DNA of 64,000 bases from contig CAJUSY010000012.1 in the NCBI GenBank assembly GCA_910589545.1, positions 95,986 to 159,985 of the forward strand, given 5' to 3'. This document shows positions 1 through 7,646 of this stretch, piece by piece. Both the position numbers and the translations under genes were made by a program. The stretch is from Peptoniphilaceae bacterium. Its GTDB lineage: Bacteria; Bacillota; Clostridia; Tissierellales; Peptoniphilaceae. Each line of letters begins with the position of its first letter. Position 1 is the first letter of the stretch. The notes under the pieces were generated by a model. That model was not told the DNA's origin, did no database searches, and worked only from the letters and a program-made list of their open reading frames with translations.

Positions 1-211
1 CATCACAATCTTCATTCATACATAAATAGTAAGTTTCTTCATCTACAACCTTTCCCCTAAGGTTTTCTGATACCATATGCTTTACAGTTATATTCTTAAC
101 CTTTTCTCCAATTTCGTAACATTTGGGGCAATTTTCTTTTTCTTTCACTGTACCAGTGGTTTTTTGTATTGAACCTCAGCAAGATTGATTTATCTTATTT
201 TCTTGACTCAC
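1..211 (-). CDS. CopZ-type zinc-binding protein, partial, candidate selenoprotein (in-frame UGA)
   Basis: The gene runs off the left edge. A GTG at 211 sits 7 nt after a perfect GGAGG and 1 nt after the stop of the upstream gene, so it is translationally coupled. The frame reads 11 codons ending in Ser-Cys, then TGA (176-178), then continues open to the edge. The downstream part has NCPKCYE near residue 31 and a later CMNEDCD, the two Cys pairs expected of the zinc domain of CopZ-like [2Fe-2S] metallochaperones. Members I recall begin with a Cys-Cys pair near the N-terminus; here it would be Cys-Sec. A later in-frame GTG at 148 has no ribosome site, so restarting after the TGA looks unlikely. 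The alternative is a nonsense-mutated gene. The C-terminal Fe-S part lies outside the window. Confidence 0.6.
146..158 (-). promoter_or_regulatory. SECIS-like hairpin after the in-frame UGA
   Basis: On the minus strand a perfect 5-bp stem CACTG/CAGTG closes a GTA loop. The stem starts 17 nt after the TGA at 178-176, and the loop G is about 22 nt after it. This agrees with known bacterial SECIS elements, which are short stem-loops in the coding region with a G in the apical loop. The stem is short and other pairings with the upstream ACC are possible, so this is suggestive only. Confidence 0.45.
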
Positions 212-212
212 T

Positions 213-740
213 TTATTTCCTCCTTCCTAAATAAATATTATTTCTATAGTTAATCAAGATATCTAATACCTCTTTCAATGTATCTACAATATATTCTCCC
301 TGTCGGTATCTCCTTTTCTCTACTATAATTCGAACTTGGTCCTTAGATTCAACCACATCTATTATTCTTTTAGGATATTGAACCCATTTCCCTATCTCCT
401 GATATTCTTGATTCATAATAATAAATGTTGGTGTAATAACTTTTTCATTAGGCATAAACTTACTGTAACTATCTGTATCTATTACTTTAAGTTTTATATT
501 TTCATTATTTTTTTCTAACCAATGAACTACAGGAATATTAATTATAGAATCAATACACCAGTTTTCTCCAATCGCAAGTATATTAAATTTGCTTGTTATA
601 CTACTAACCTTTTCTAAATATCTCTCTAAATTTAAATAATTTCTTATCGCATTATTAGCATAATTCTTATATCTATCCTGAGCAGTATCGTAAAATTGTT
701 GAAAAGAAACTCCAGAGTTAAATATTTGCTTGTATTTCAA
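213..740 (-). CDS. Thioredoxin-family protein (Thioredoxin_14-like)
   Basis: A 175-residue cytoplasmic protein with no signal peptide. After about 50 helical residues comes a thioredoxin-like strand and the active-site region ENWCIDS (Cys62, Ser65), then a cis-Pro region TPTFII near residue 105. In the group of stand-alone thioredoxin-like proteins I recognise, the motif is WCxDC. Here the second Cys is Ser, which suggests a monothiol or thiol-transfer role rather than a classic dithiol oxidoreductase. Its stop is 1 nt from the GTG of the following CopZ-type gene, so the two are probably made together, perhaps in metal or thiol handling. A good GGAGG lies just before its ATG. The family call is by motif and length. 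Confidence 0.65.
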   Translation of the reverse strand: MKYKQIFNSGVSFQQFYDTAQDRYKNYANNAIRNYLNLERYLEKVSSITSKFNILAIGENWCIDSIINIPVVHWLEKNNENIKLKVIDTDSYSKFMPNEKVITPTFIIMNQEYQEIGKWVQYPKRIIDVVESKDQVRIIVEKRRYRQGEYIVDTLKEVLDILINYRNNIYLGRRK

Positions 741-967
741 ATTGTCACTTCCTCCTAAAAAAGTAAGTTACTCCATATAATTTACTTACTATTTATCTAA
801 TTAAATTTTACCCTTTGCTCTACTAAGATATTCAACTTGAACATAATTATACTGATGCGTAACTAACTATCACCTTAAATATGATTGTATTAGATAATTA
901 TCAACTATTCAAGAGCTAATGTCCTTACCTCTCATGCACTGCTCACAGCAATTAGATCCTAATTACT

Positions 968-1552
968 CTAATCAATGCACGAAATATATTTAGTTAAAGT
1001 TCCTGAAACCGTTGATTTATTAACACAAACTGCACCCATCACTATTATGACACGTTCCCCACATGTCGGATCGTATACTTTGTTAATGCTTGTTTTGCCG
1101 TCCATTACAAGCTTTGCCAAAAGCTTTGACACTGTTTGTGGAGTGAAGAATTCTCCTCCTGATTTTCCTGCATTACTTGCATAGTTGGATATCAAATATT
1201 CGTATGCATCTCCGAATGCGTCGATGTCGTTGTTTTCAAATTTGCCGAAATTAATTTTGTCAATTCCAGTTAGTATGTCACATAATCTTTTGTTCTTCTC
1301 AGCTACCGTTGCTCCAAGTTTGCTGCTTGTGGTGTCAACATCTTCGAATAATCCTTTGATGTCATCTTCTGAAGGATATCCTATTGCGCTTTTTTCGATT
1401 GATCTGAATATATTTGCCAAATCTGTGTTCAAATTTTCATTGGTGCGTGCAGTTTTTACGACATTTTGAAATAATTGGCTTGGTAGTATGAAAAACCCTG
1501 TTTCTTCTACTGTATCTAGTCTGAAATCTGTTTCTGCTTCTTCATCTGTGAT
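968..1552 (-). pseudogene. Fragment of a type I restriction-modification methyltransferase (HsdM)
   Basis: An open frame of about 194 codons matches the region of HsdM just before and at the start of the methylase domain: IFRSIEKSAIG, GDAYEYLI, GGEFFTPQTVS and YDPTCG. It is broken at both ends. Upstream it stops at a TAA at 1553-1555 before any proper N-terminus. Downstream the expected GSGSLL after DPTCG is missing, and about 30 unrelated codons follow. No hsdS or hsdR is next to it. This is a relic of a lost R-M system, one of several in this region. Confidence 0.75.
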
Positions 1553-1660
1553 TTATGTTAATTTTTCATTATGTTTTTTTTAATTTTATGTAATATTTCA
1601 TTTTAATTATATCATATAATTAATTGACTATATTGTGTTTCATCTTTATTTTCTTGCAAT

Positions 1661-1692
1661 AAAAAACCAACACATTTTTAAAAATGCGTTGG
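1661..1692 (-). terminator. Rho-independent terminator after kdgT
   Basis: An inverted repeat CCAACGCATTTTT/AAAAATGTGTTGG (minus strand, one G-T pair) is followed by a run of T on the minus strand, 9 bp after the stop of the permease gene. Confidence 0.8.
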
Positions 1693-1700
1693 CTTTTGTT

Positions 1701-2642
1701 TTATTTATTCTCTTCTTTTTGTTTTTCTCCAGTGTATAGTTTATTGCACAAGAATGGTGAAACAAACGATGAAATTATTACGCCGAATGTTACTATGGCT
1801 GCTGCTCTTGGTGCATAAACTGTTAATGAAGGATCATTTGATGCCATAATCATTGGAATACTTGCAGACAATCCTGCAATTGTTGACAATCCACCAGCGG
1901 ATACTCCATCTCTCTTCAAAACTTTTCTTTCGACAAATAGCATTGGCAAGAATATTAAGATGTAATAAACCACTGACATCAATACTCCCGAGAATCCTGC
2001 TTTGACTGCATCAAATAGATTGATGCTGTTACCAACAGACCAACCTAGAGCAAAAATCATGAATGGCATTCCTGTTGAGATAAATTTTCCCAAATCTTTG
2101 TCTATATTTCCTATTGCCACTCCTAAAACCAATGGAATTACCAATGAAACTATTGACATGTAATCCACACTTGTCGGTTGAGAAAGTCCGAAAATAAGCA
2201 TTGCTATGGCTGGAGTTGCAAAAAGCGATATGAATCCGAACGCTGACATGTCAACTTCGTCTCCACAGTCTTCCATTATTGCCAAGAACAACGAAGGATT
2301 TAGTGATGTTAATGTACAAATAAATCCTATTAAACTAATTCCTAAAACTCCTTGCATACCAAAAAATTTGAAAAACAAAATTGCAAATAAAGCTGTAACT
2401 GCTGTTCTTACTAAAATTAATAGTCCGTAGATTTTAACCACGCTTTTGATACTACTCAATTTGACTGTACAGCCAGATATAAATATTGTAGCTCCTAAAA
2501 TGAATCCCAAACTCGATGGGCCAAAGAACGATTCAGTTACTCCACCGATTTTGAATAGATTCGGGAAAAATGTATTGATTAATGCCGATATCATCATCGG
2601 CACTAATAACGTTCCTCCAGGAATTTTTTTCATTAATTTCAT
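1701..2642 (-). CDS. kdgT: 2-keto-3-deoxygluconate permease family transporter
   Basis: A 313-residue integral membrane protein with about ten hydrophobic segments and a start MKLMKKIPGGTLLVPM typical of KdgT permeases, which take up 2-keto-3-deoxy-D-gluconate or related sugar acids with protons. The family hallmark stretch around SLNPSLFLAIM is present near residue 115, and the length is normal. It lies 15 bp after an M20 amidohydrolase and before a terminator, so the two form a short operon. That pairing makes the true substrate uncertain: it could be an acyl-amino acid or another organic acid instead of KDG. Confidence 0.8.
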   Translation of the reverse strand: MKLMKKIPGGTLLVPMMISALINTFFPNLFKIGGVTESFFGPSSLGFILGATIFISGCTVKLSSIKSVVKIYGLLILVRTAVTALFAILFFKFFGMQGVLGISLIGFICTLTSLNPSLFLAIMEDCGDEVDMSAFGFISLFATPAIAMLIFGLSQPTSVDYMSIVSLVIPLVLGVAIGNIDKDLGKFISTGMPFMIFALGWSVGNSINLFDAVKAGFSGVLMSVVYYILIFLPMLFVERKVLKRDGVSAGGLSTIAGLSASIPMIMASNDPSLTVYAPRAAAIVTFGVIISSFVSPFLCNKLYTGEKQKEENK

Positions 2643-2657
2643 AATAAAATCCCCCGT

Positions 2658-3842
2658 TTATTTTTCGTTCAAATACTTCAAAGCCACAGCTCCCATTGCC
2701 TTTGCTGCGATAATCATAGAATCTTCGTTGATTGTGAATTTTGGATGGTGATGTGGATATGCTTTGCCATCTGGTTTTGCACCAATATAGAAGAAACTTG
2801 CTGGAATTTTTTGTGAATAATATGAAAAGTCTTCTGATTGTGCTTGTGGACCGCAATCTTCAACGCCATCAACTTCAGGAATATTCGCTTCTTTTACAGC
2901 ATCAACTACAAGTTGTGTCATTTCATCGTCATTCATCAAAACAGGATAATCATTTTTGTAATCCAATTCGATTTCACAACTATACGCCTTTGCCAATCCT
3001 TCACAAATATTTCTAACTTCTTTTTCAATAAGACTTCTTGCATCATCAGACATGCATCTAACGTCTCCTTCAAGAGTTACTGAGTCTTTAATTATATTAA
3101 ATTGACCTTTACCATCAAATGAACCAATAGTTACAACGCCTGGAGTCATTGGGTTTAATCTTCTTGAAACAATAGTTTGCAAACTCATAACCAAATTACT
3201 AGCAATAACAATAGCATCATTCGCTTCGTGAGGTGCAGCGCCGTGACCGCCGGTTCCTTTTACTGTCGCAACGAATTTCGCACGAGCTTGTTGTGTAGGA
3301 CCCTTGTGGTAATAAACTTTCCCAAAATCCAATTGACTCATGACATGACATCCAAATATATTATCAACGCCATCCAAAACGCCATCTTTAATCATAAAAC
3401 TTGATCCTCCTGGTGGCATTTCTTCTGCTGGTTGGTGAATGATTACAATTTTACCAGAAAAATCATCCTTCATTTCTACTAAACAATCTGCCAAAGTCAT
3501 CATATATGCAGTGTGTGCATCGTGACCACAAGCATGCATTACGCCCTTGTTTTTAGAAGCATAGTCAAGTCCAGTATCTTCTGTAATTGGAAGTGCATCA
3601 AAATCTGCCCTCAATGCTACAGTCTTTCCTGGCTTACCAGAGTCAATCGTAACCTTTATTCCATATCCTCCAACATTTTTTTCTACCGTTACATCCTTGT
3701 TATTTTCATAGTGCTTATAGATATACTCACTAGTTTCCTTTTCTTCATAAGAAAGTTCAGGATGTTCGTGAAGCCATCTTCTGTCATTAAACATATCATC
3801 TTTCTTTGAATCAATCAAAGAGAATAATTTTTCATAATTCAT
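2658..3842 (-). CDS. M20-family amidohydrolase (N-acyl amino acid / aminobenzoyl-glutamate type)
   Basis: A 394-residue cytoplasmic metallo-amidohydrolase of the HipO/AbgB group, which removes acyl groups from N-acylated amino acids. The N-terminus has HEHPELSYEE. Metal-binding motifs follow: RADFDALP near 79, HACGHDAH near 103 and the EE of PAEEMPPGG near 138. The insert dimerisation domain has GTGGHGAAPH near 195-205, and QSEDFSYY near the C-terminus supplies further active-site residues. The start has AGGGGAA at a good distance. It is the first gene of a pair with a KdgT-type permease, suggesting uptake and deacylation of one substrate. Confidence 0.85.
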   Translation of the reverse strand: MNYEKLFSLIDSKKDDMFNDRRWLHEHPELSYEEKETSEYIYKHYENNKDVTVEKNVGGYGIKVTIDSGKPGKTVALRADFDALPITEDTGLDYASKNKGVMHACGHDAHTAYMMTLADCLVEMKDDFSGKIVIIHQPAEEMPPGGSSFMIKDGVLDGVDNIFGCHVMSQLDFGKVYYHKGPTQQARAKFVATVKGTGGHGAAPHEANDAIVIASNLVMSLQTIVSRRLNPMTPGVVTIGSFDGKGQFNIIKDSVTLEGDVRCMSDDARSLIEKEVRNICEGLAKAYSCEIELDYKNDYPVLMNDDEMTQLVVDAVKEANIPEVDGVEDCGPQAQSEDFSYYSQKIPASFFYIGAKPDGKAYPHHHPKFTINEDSMIIAAKAMGAVALKYLNEK

Positions 3843-3924
3843 TTAAAATTCCCCTTTCATAATATTATATATACCCCTTTTCGAAGAAGAGATATCCTTT
3901 TTTAATAAAAATTTTTAAATGAAA

Positions 3925-3952
3925 CAAGAAAAGCCAAGTATTTCTACTTGGC
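3925..3952 (-). terminator. Terminator of the XRE regulator gene
   Basis: A perfect 8-bp stem GCCAAGTA/TACTTGGC with a 4-nt loop is followed on the minus strand by TTTTCTTGTTT, about 30 bp beyond the stop of the regulator gene. Confidence 0.8.
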
Positions 3953-3981
3953 CTCTGTTTATTCAAAAAATATATATTATA

Positions 3982-4506
3982 TCATGCTAACATTGTTTTT
4001 AATTTCTTATTAAAAATATAGGCACAATTCGTACAAATCACAAGAATTAATGGTGCAATTCTAACAAATCCCCATTCAAAACTTTGCAATACAAATTTCA
4101 TTACCATTGTGTTTGAATCTGTTGTTTCCCATTGTAAATATCTACTTTTCATAAAAAACAACACCAAAAATACTACTACAATTAGAACATCGATTGCGAT
4201 AAAAATATTTCTATAAATCGTAATCTTCTTTTGTTTGTTTTCATAAAACTGCAGATTAATTTCTTCAAGTTTTTCCGATATTTTATCTAATTCTGTTTGT
4301 TGTGTTTCTTCTATATTTTCACCTAATAATACGCTTACAGATGTGTGTAAGATTTCCGATAACTTTATCAAAGAATCCGAATCCGGAACGGACAATCCTC
4401 TCTCCCATTTTGAAACTGTTTGTCTGACAACGTGCATTTCATTTGCTAATTGTTCTTGTGACAATCCATTTTGTTTTCTTAGTGATTTAATATTTTCATT
4501 CAACAT
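3982..4506 (-). CDS. XRE-family regulator with membrane anchor
   Basis: 174 residues. Residues 1-62 form a Cro/CI helix-turn-helix: MLNENIKSLRK, then LSQEQLANEMHVVRQTVSKWE and a KLSEIL helix. A charged linker with a coiled-coil look follows (about 68-95). Two hydrophobic segments come next, at about 100-118 and 145-165, so it should be held at the membrane. Such proteins in Firmicutes often regulate a neighbouring membrane or stress gene. The next minus-strand gene upstream (4572) is also a small membrane protein, 65 bp away. The ligand and target are unknown. Confidence 0.75.
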   Translation of the reverse strand: MLNENIKSLRKQNGLSQEQLANEMHVVRQTVSKWERGLSVPDSDSLIKLSEILHTSVSVLLGENIEETQQTELDKISEKLEEINLQFYENKQKKITIYRNIFIAIDVLIVVVFLVLFFMKSRYLQWETTDSNTMVMKFVLQSFEWGFVRIAPLILVICTNCAYIFNKKLKTMLA

Positions 4507-4571
4507 TTTTATCCCTTCTTTCTATGCCACAATGATACATTAATTCCTACCGTTGCCACAAGAAACTAAAA

Positions 4572-5027
4572 TTAACATTGAAATTTTGTTTGAATTTCAG
4601 GATTCTTCGCTAACATTTCCCTAATCACATCTTCATAATCTCTATTGTAAATTTGAATAAATGTATTTCCATATGCGTATATTTTTATTTCTAAATTATC
4701 ATTTTTCTTTTCTATATTTATATTCTTAATCTCGTCAAACTTCACAAATTTTAATATAGTAGTTGCATTCATTGTGATATTGATTCCTTTTTCAGAAATT
4801 CCTTGATAGAATACTGATGTATAAATTGAGGCTGTTGCAAATATAGCAACAAGATAGCCCAGAAATGTGTTATCAAATTTATAGCAAATAATAGAAACTA
4901 CAATAGCGAATACACTTATAATTAGTATTATTTTCGATTGAATTTTAACGTTTATTTTGTTTTGTTGTTTGCTTTTTAAATTATACAGATAATTTATTGC
5001 AAATGTTAGAAGTACAAGCAGTTTCAT
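4572..5027 (-). CDS. Hypothetical membrane protein, 151 aa
   Basis: Not recognised. It begins with a short hydrophobic segment (1-15), then a basic loop, then two close hydrophobic segments (about 30-48 and 52-72). The C-terminal half looks like a soluble beta-rich domain (LEIKIYAYGNTFIQIYN) of the kind seen in PH-like or DUF5673-like membrane proteins; that likeness is weak. A GGAGGG lies just ahead of the ATG. It precedes the XRE-membrane gene and may be co-transcribed with it. Confidence 0.55.
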   Translation of the reverse strand: MKLLVLLTFAINYLYNLKSKQQNKINVKIQSKIILIISVFAIVVSIICYKFDNTFLGYLVAIFATASIYTSVFYQGISEKGINITMNATTILKFVKFDEIKNINIEKKNDNLEIKIYAYGNTFIQIYNRDYEDVIREMLAKNPEIQTKFQC

Positions 5028-5223
5028 TGTCCCTCCAATATGTTTTCTAAGTCGATTTATTAAAATATGTATTCTGATATCAACGTAAAATAATTATTTA
5101 GTTTTAAAATATTATATCATATATATTCACCGCGACTATTTTAATGAGTTTATTTCATTCCTAGTACAACATTTTTCCCACATAAAAAGGACAAGCCTAC
5201 GCTTATCCTTTAATAAATAATTT

Positions 5224-5344
5224 TTCTTTTCCAAATGTCCGATGTATCCCAAACCATTCAAAATACTAGATTTTATTCTTTAGAGTATCAATAAATCCAT
5301 CTAATTATAGGATGTTTTCAAATTTTTAGTCCCGTCCCAGTACC
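5224..5344 (-). repeat. Dispersed repeat family A, copy 1
   Basis: About 120 bp shared with 7192-7327, 9863-9922 (partial) and 13081-13209, all in the same orientation. Read on the minus strand it begins with a G-rich GGTACTGGGAC-type run (two units here), then ACTAAAAATTTGAAAA, then TCCTATAATTAGATGG, then a less conserved half ending near TTTGGAAAAGAA. Copy 1 ends the small dead frame at 5326-5514. Function is unknown. Confidence 0.7.
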
Positions 5345-5514
5345 TGAGAATTATAATTTGTAGATCTGTAATTATGAAGTCTATCATGTAGATTTTTTAG
5401 TTTGGAATCATTTTCTATTTTTTTAAACATTGTCTCATTTTCCTTTAATATTGATACAAGTTCAGAATCATTGTCTTTCAATAGTAATTTTTCGCGTTTT
5501 TTATATAAAGATAT
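5326..5514 (-). pseudogene. C-terminal remnant of an unrecognised gene
   Basis: An open frame of 62 codons plus stop with coding-like, Lys/Asn/Leu-rich composition (LKENETMF, LHDRLHNYRS). It has no start codon with a ribosome site, and its last five residues and stop lie inside repeat copy 1. It looks like the 3' end of a lost gene. I cannot name the family. Confidence 0.35.
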
Positions 5515-5572
5515 TTATTTTTTTGTTTATATTAAATGCATTAGGCTCAACGTAAATATTTAATCATGTAAA

Positions 5573-5640
5573 TGTCAACCGAAAATTGATCCAGAGTTAT
5601 TACCGAAAAGTGGTCAACAAACAGTAGAATAATTGACCAC
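5573..5640. mobile_element. Possible insertion-sequence end remnant
   Basis: Two direct 16-mers, ACCGAAAATTGATCCA (5578-5593) and ACCGAAAAGTGGTCAA (5602-5617), lie 24 bp apart. The second overlaps a perfect inverted repeat GTGGTCAA/TTGACCAC (5610-5617 and 5633-5640). A start TGTCAA with repeated internal motifs resembles termini of IS21-type elements. No transposase is present, so this is a guess at a relic end. The rest of the gap 5515-5695 is AT-rich with nothing else recognised. Confidence 0.35.
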
Positions 5641-5695
5641 ATTTTTAATTTAATTTTGAATGCATTTAAAATTAAATGGATTCAGATGTATTTTC

Positions 5696-6985
5696 CTATA
5701 AGCTTACGTGCTCTTCCATTTTGTTTCTTATTCTTTTAAAAATATCCAAATGAATTTCGTGAGTAAAATTTTCTATTAAAATTTCATAACTATCATCAAA
5801 AAATTTTTTTATGCTTTTTTTAGCACTTATATCTGCCATTGTGTATATGATAAAAATTCCTTGTAAAATCGCTTTGGTAACCAAGGGATCACCTGCTGAA
5901 TAGGAAATTATCTGGCTGAAACCAAGATATAGTTCATCCTCCACAGAATAACTTTGATAAATTATTTTTACATCTTCGTCCTCTTTCATGATTATAAAAT
6001 GATTGCCTGTAGATAAGAGTTTCCCTACCAATGATGACATTTTATTTATACACATTATTGCAGTATTTGGATCATTTGTGCCAGGGCTTAGGGCCATATT
6101 CGCGATTTCGGTTAAGTTTACAATTCCACGGTGATAATCTTCTTCTCTATTATTGTAAGCATTTATTATAAACAATGGACTTAATTTTTCTTTTAATTCT
6201 TTTTTATCATTATCATCTAACTCGCATTGGAATATATTTAATTCCCCTAAGGTTTCGCCTTTGGTTGTGTATTCACCAATTCTCTTGTTTATAGCAAGTT
6301 CTGCTTTTATGCCATTAAGCTCTTTAAAAATCTCATCTGCTTTTATTTCAAATAAATAACCTGAACTCTCAGCTACAATTGATAACTTTGTAGATTCGTC
6401 GCCTTCTTCATAATGCTTAGCTTTTTTTCTTAGTTCTACCTCTTTATCAATAAGTTTCTCGCAGTCATTAAAAATATATTCTATAACATTTGATACCTTT
6501 ATATTATCAAGAACCTGTCTTGAGAAAGCTATAAAACTTAGCATCGCAATTATGGAATAAGCAATTCCAAGACTTCCAGCGACAACATGTTGGTCTGGAG
6601 CAATATCTTGCAATAATAGGATACTGATTACTGAATAGAAAAAACCACTGACAAATATACCATATAAACCAAGAACTCCGGTCCTATCTATGAAACTCTG
6701 AAGCATCCTAGGTGATATGCTACTGCTATATTTATTAAGTACAGTAACAATAATTGTAAAACAAAAAGTACTTATAGTCAAAAATATTCCAGATATATTA
6801 GAAAGAAAATCTACCGAAACTTCAACCGACAGCAATAGTTGTTTGGGAATATAAGATTTAATTGCAATATATTGATAATCAAAAATCCAGGTAACTAAAA
6901 GAAGCGACACTGTTAAAATTAAAAATCTTGACATCCTTAAAAAATTCTTATGATTAAAAAACCACAATTTAATTTTGGACAACAT
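5696..6985 (-). CDS. DUF2254 predicted membrane protein
   Basis: 429 residues. Four hydrophobic segments lie in the first 165 residues (about 17-37, 60-85, 103-125 and 135-157). The middle one includes the stretch FTIIVTVLNKYSSSISPRML, typical of DUF2254 proteins. A soluble C-terminal region contains MALSPGTNDPNTA near residue 298, also characteristic of the family. The biochemical role is unknown. A GGAGG precedes the ATG by about 9 nt. It stands alone between repeat copies 1 and 2, in the manner of a cassette. Confidence 0.8.
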   Translation of the reverse strand: MLSKIKLWFFNHKNFLRMSRFLILTVSLLLVTWIFDYQYIAIKSYIPKQLLLSVEVSVDFLSNISGIFLTISTFCFTIIVTVLNKYSSSISPRMLQSFIDRTGVLGLYGIFVSGFFYSVISILLLQDIAPDQHVVAGSLGIAYSIIAMLSFIAFSRQVLDNIKVSNVIEYIFNDCEKLIDKEVELRKKAKHYEEGDESTKLSIVAESSGYLFEIKADEIFKELNGIKAELAINKRIGEYTTKGETLGELNIFQCELDDNDKKELKEKLSPLFIINAYNNREEDYHRGIVNLTEIANMALSPGTNDPNTAIMCINKMSSLVGKLLSTGNHFIIMKEDEDVKIIYQSYSVEDELYLGFSQIISYSAGDPLVTKAILQGIFIIYTMADISAKKSIKKFFDDSYEILIENFTHEIHLDIFKRIRNKMEEHVSL

Positions 6986-7148
6986 ACATCAATCCTCCTG
7001 TTTAAATATTTTAATTATTGGACTATATTATCATATATTTGATCTTTATCCAATATAAATTTATATATTTATCTCCCTGTTATTGAAAATTCACTGGGGA
7101 TTTTCTCGCTTAGTGTTTCGGACTCAGATTTGTTTCATATCGAAAATG

Positions 7149-7168
7149 ACCGATGCTTTGGCATCGGT
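7149..7168 (-). terminator. Hairpin, possible terminator
   Basis: A perfect 8-bp stem ACCGATGC/GCATCGGT with a TTTG loop, followed on the minus strand by a short CATTTTCG. It lies beyond repeat copy 2 and upstream of the DUF2254 gene, so it may end transcription of the PHP-ATPase pair. The T-run is poor. Confidence 0.45.
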
Positions 7169-7191
7169 CACCCTTTGATGTAGCTACTATT

Positions 7192-7327
7192 CCCATTCTT
7201 CTTTTCCAAACGTACGATATATACCAAACCATTCAAAATACAAGATTCTATTTTTTGTAGTACCACTAAATCCATCTCATTATAGGACGTTTTCAGATTT
7301 TTAGTCCCGTCCCAGTCCCAGTACCGG
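7192..7327 (-). repeat. Dispersed repeat family A, copy 2
   Basis: The fullest copy. On the minus strand it starts GGTACTGGGACTGGGACGGG (three units of the G-rich motif) 23 nt after the stop of the small acidic protein gene, and ends at AAAAGAAGAATGGG. In one reading frame copies 1, 2 and 4 keep a coding-like pattern (ILNG..YI..LEKKNG), so it may derive from an old protein-coding end. Confidence 0.7.
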
Positions 7328-7349
7328 AGAACTTTTAATAATACTTATC

Positions 7350-7646
7350 TTAATTACTGTATTTTTCAATTATATCGTTATATCTTTGAGTATTTTCATC
7401 AATTATATTATCTTTTTCTAGATGTATATCGTTAATCTTCTGATAAATACTTTTATAAATTATCTTATGAGCTTCATTTTCAATAAGCATATCATCAAAC
7501 TCTTCTAAATCAAAATCATCCTCATCTATACATTTTTCTATAAGTTTTATTAAATCATCACCTGTTATGTCTGAAATTGGTTTCCAGTTATCTGAACTAC
7601 TCAATCTAAAGTATACATTTCTATTTTCAATTTTTGTATAATTCAT
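7350..7646 (-). CDS. Small acidic protein, partner of the PHP-ATPase
   Basis: 98 residues, not recognised. I chose the internal ATG at 7646 because AAAGGGAGGG lies 5 nt before it; a longer frame from 7679 lacks a site. It overlaps the 3' end of the PHP-ATPase gene by 20 bp, so the two are translationally coupled. The sequence has an N-terminal beta-like part (RNVYFRLSSSDNWKPI) and a very acidic middle (DEDDFDLEEFDD), then a helical end. It carries no catalytic motif. It could be an accessory or inhibitory subunit of the ATPase. Confidence 0.65.
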   Translation of the reverse strand: MNYTKIENRNVYFRLSSSDNWKPISDITGDDLIKLIEKCIDEDDFDLEEFDDMLIENEAHKIIYKSIYQKINDIHLEKDNIIDENTQRYNDIIEKYSN

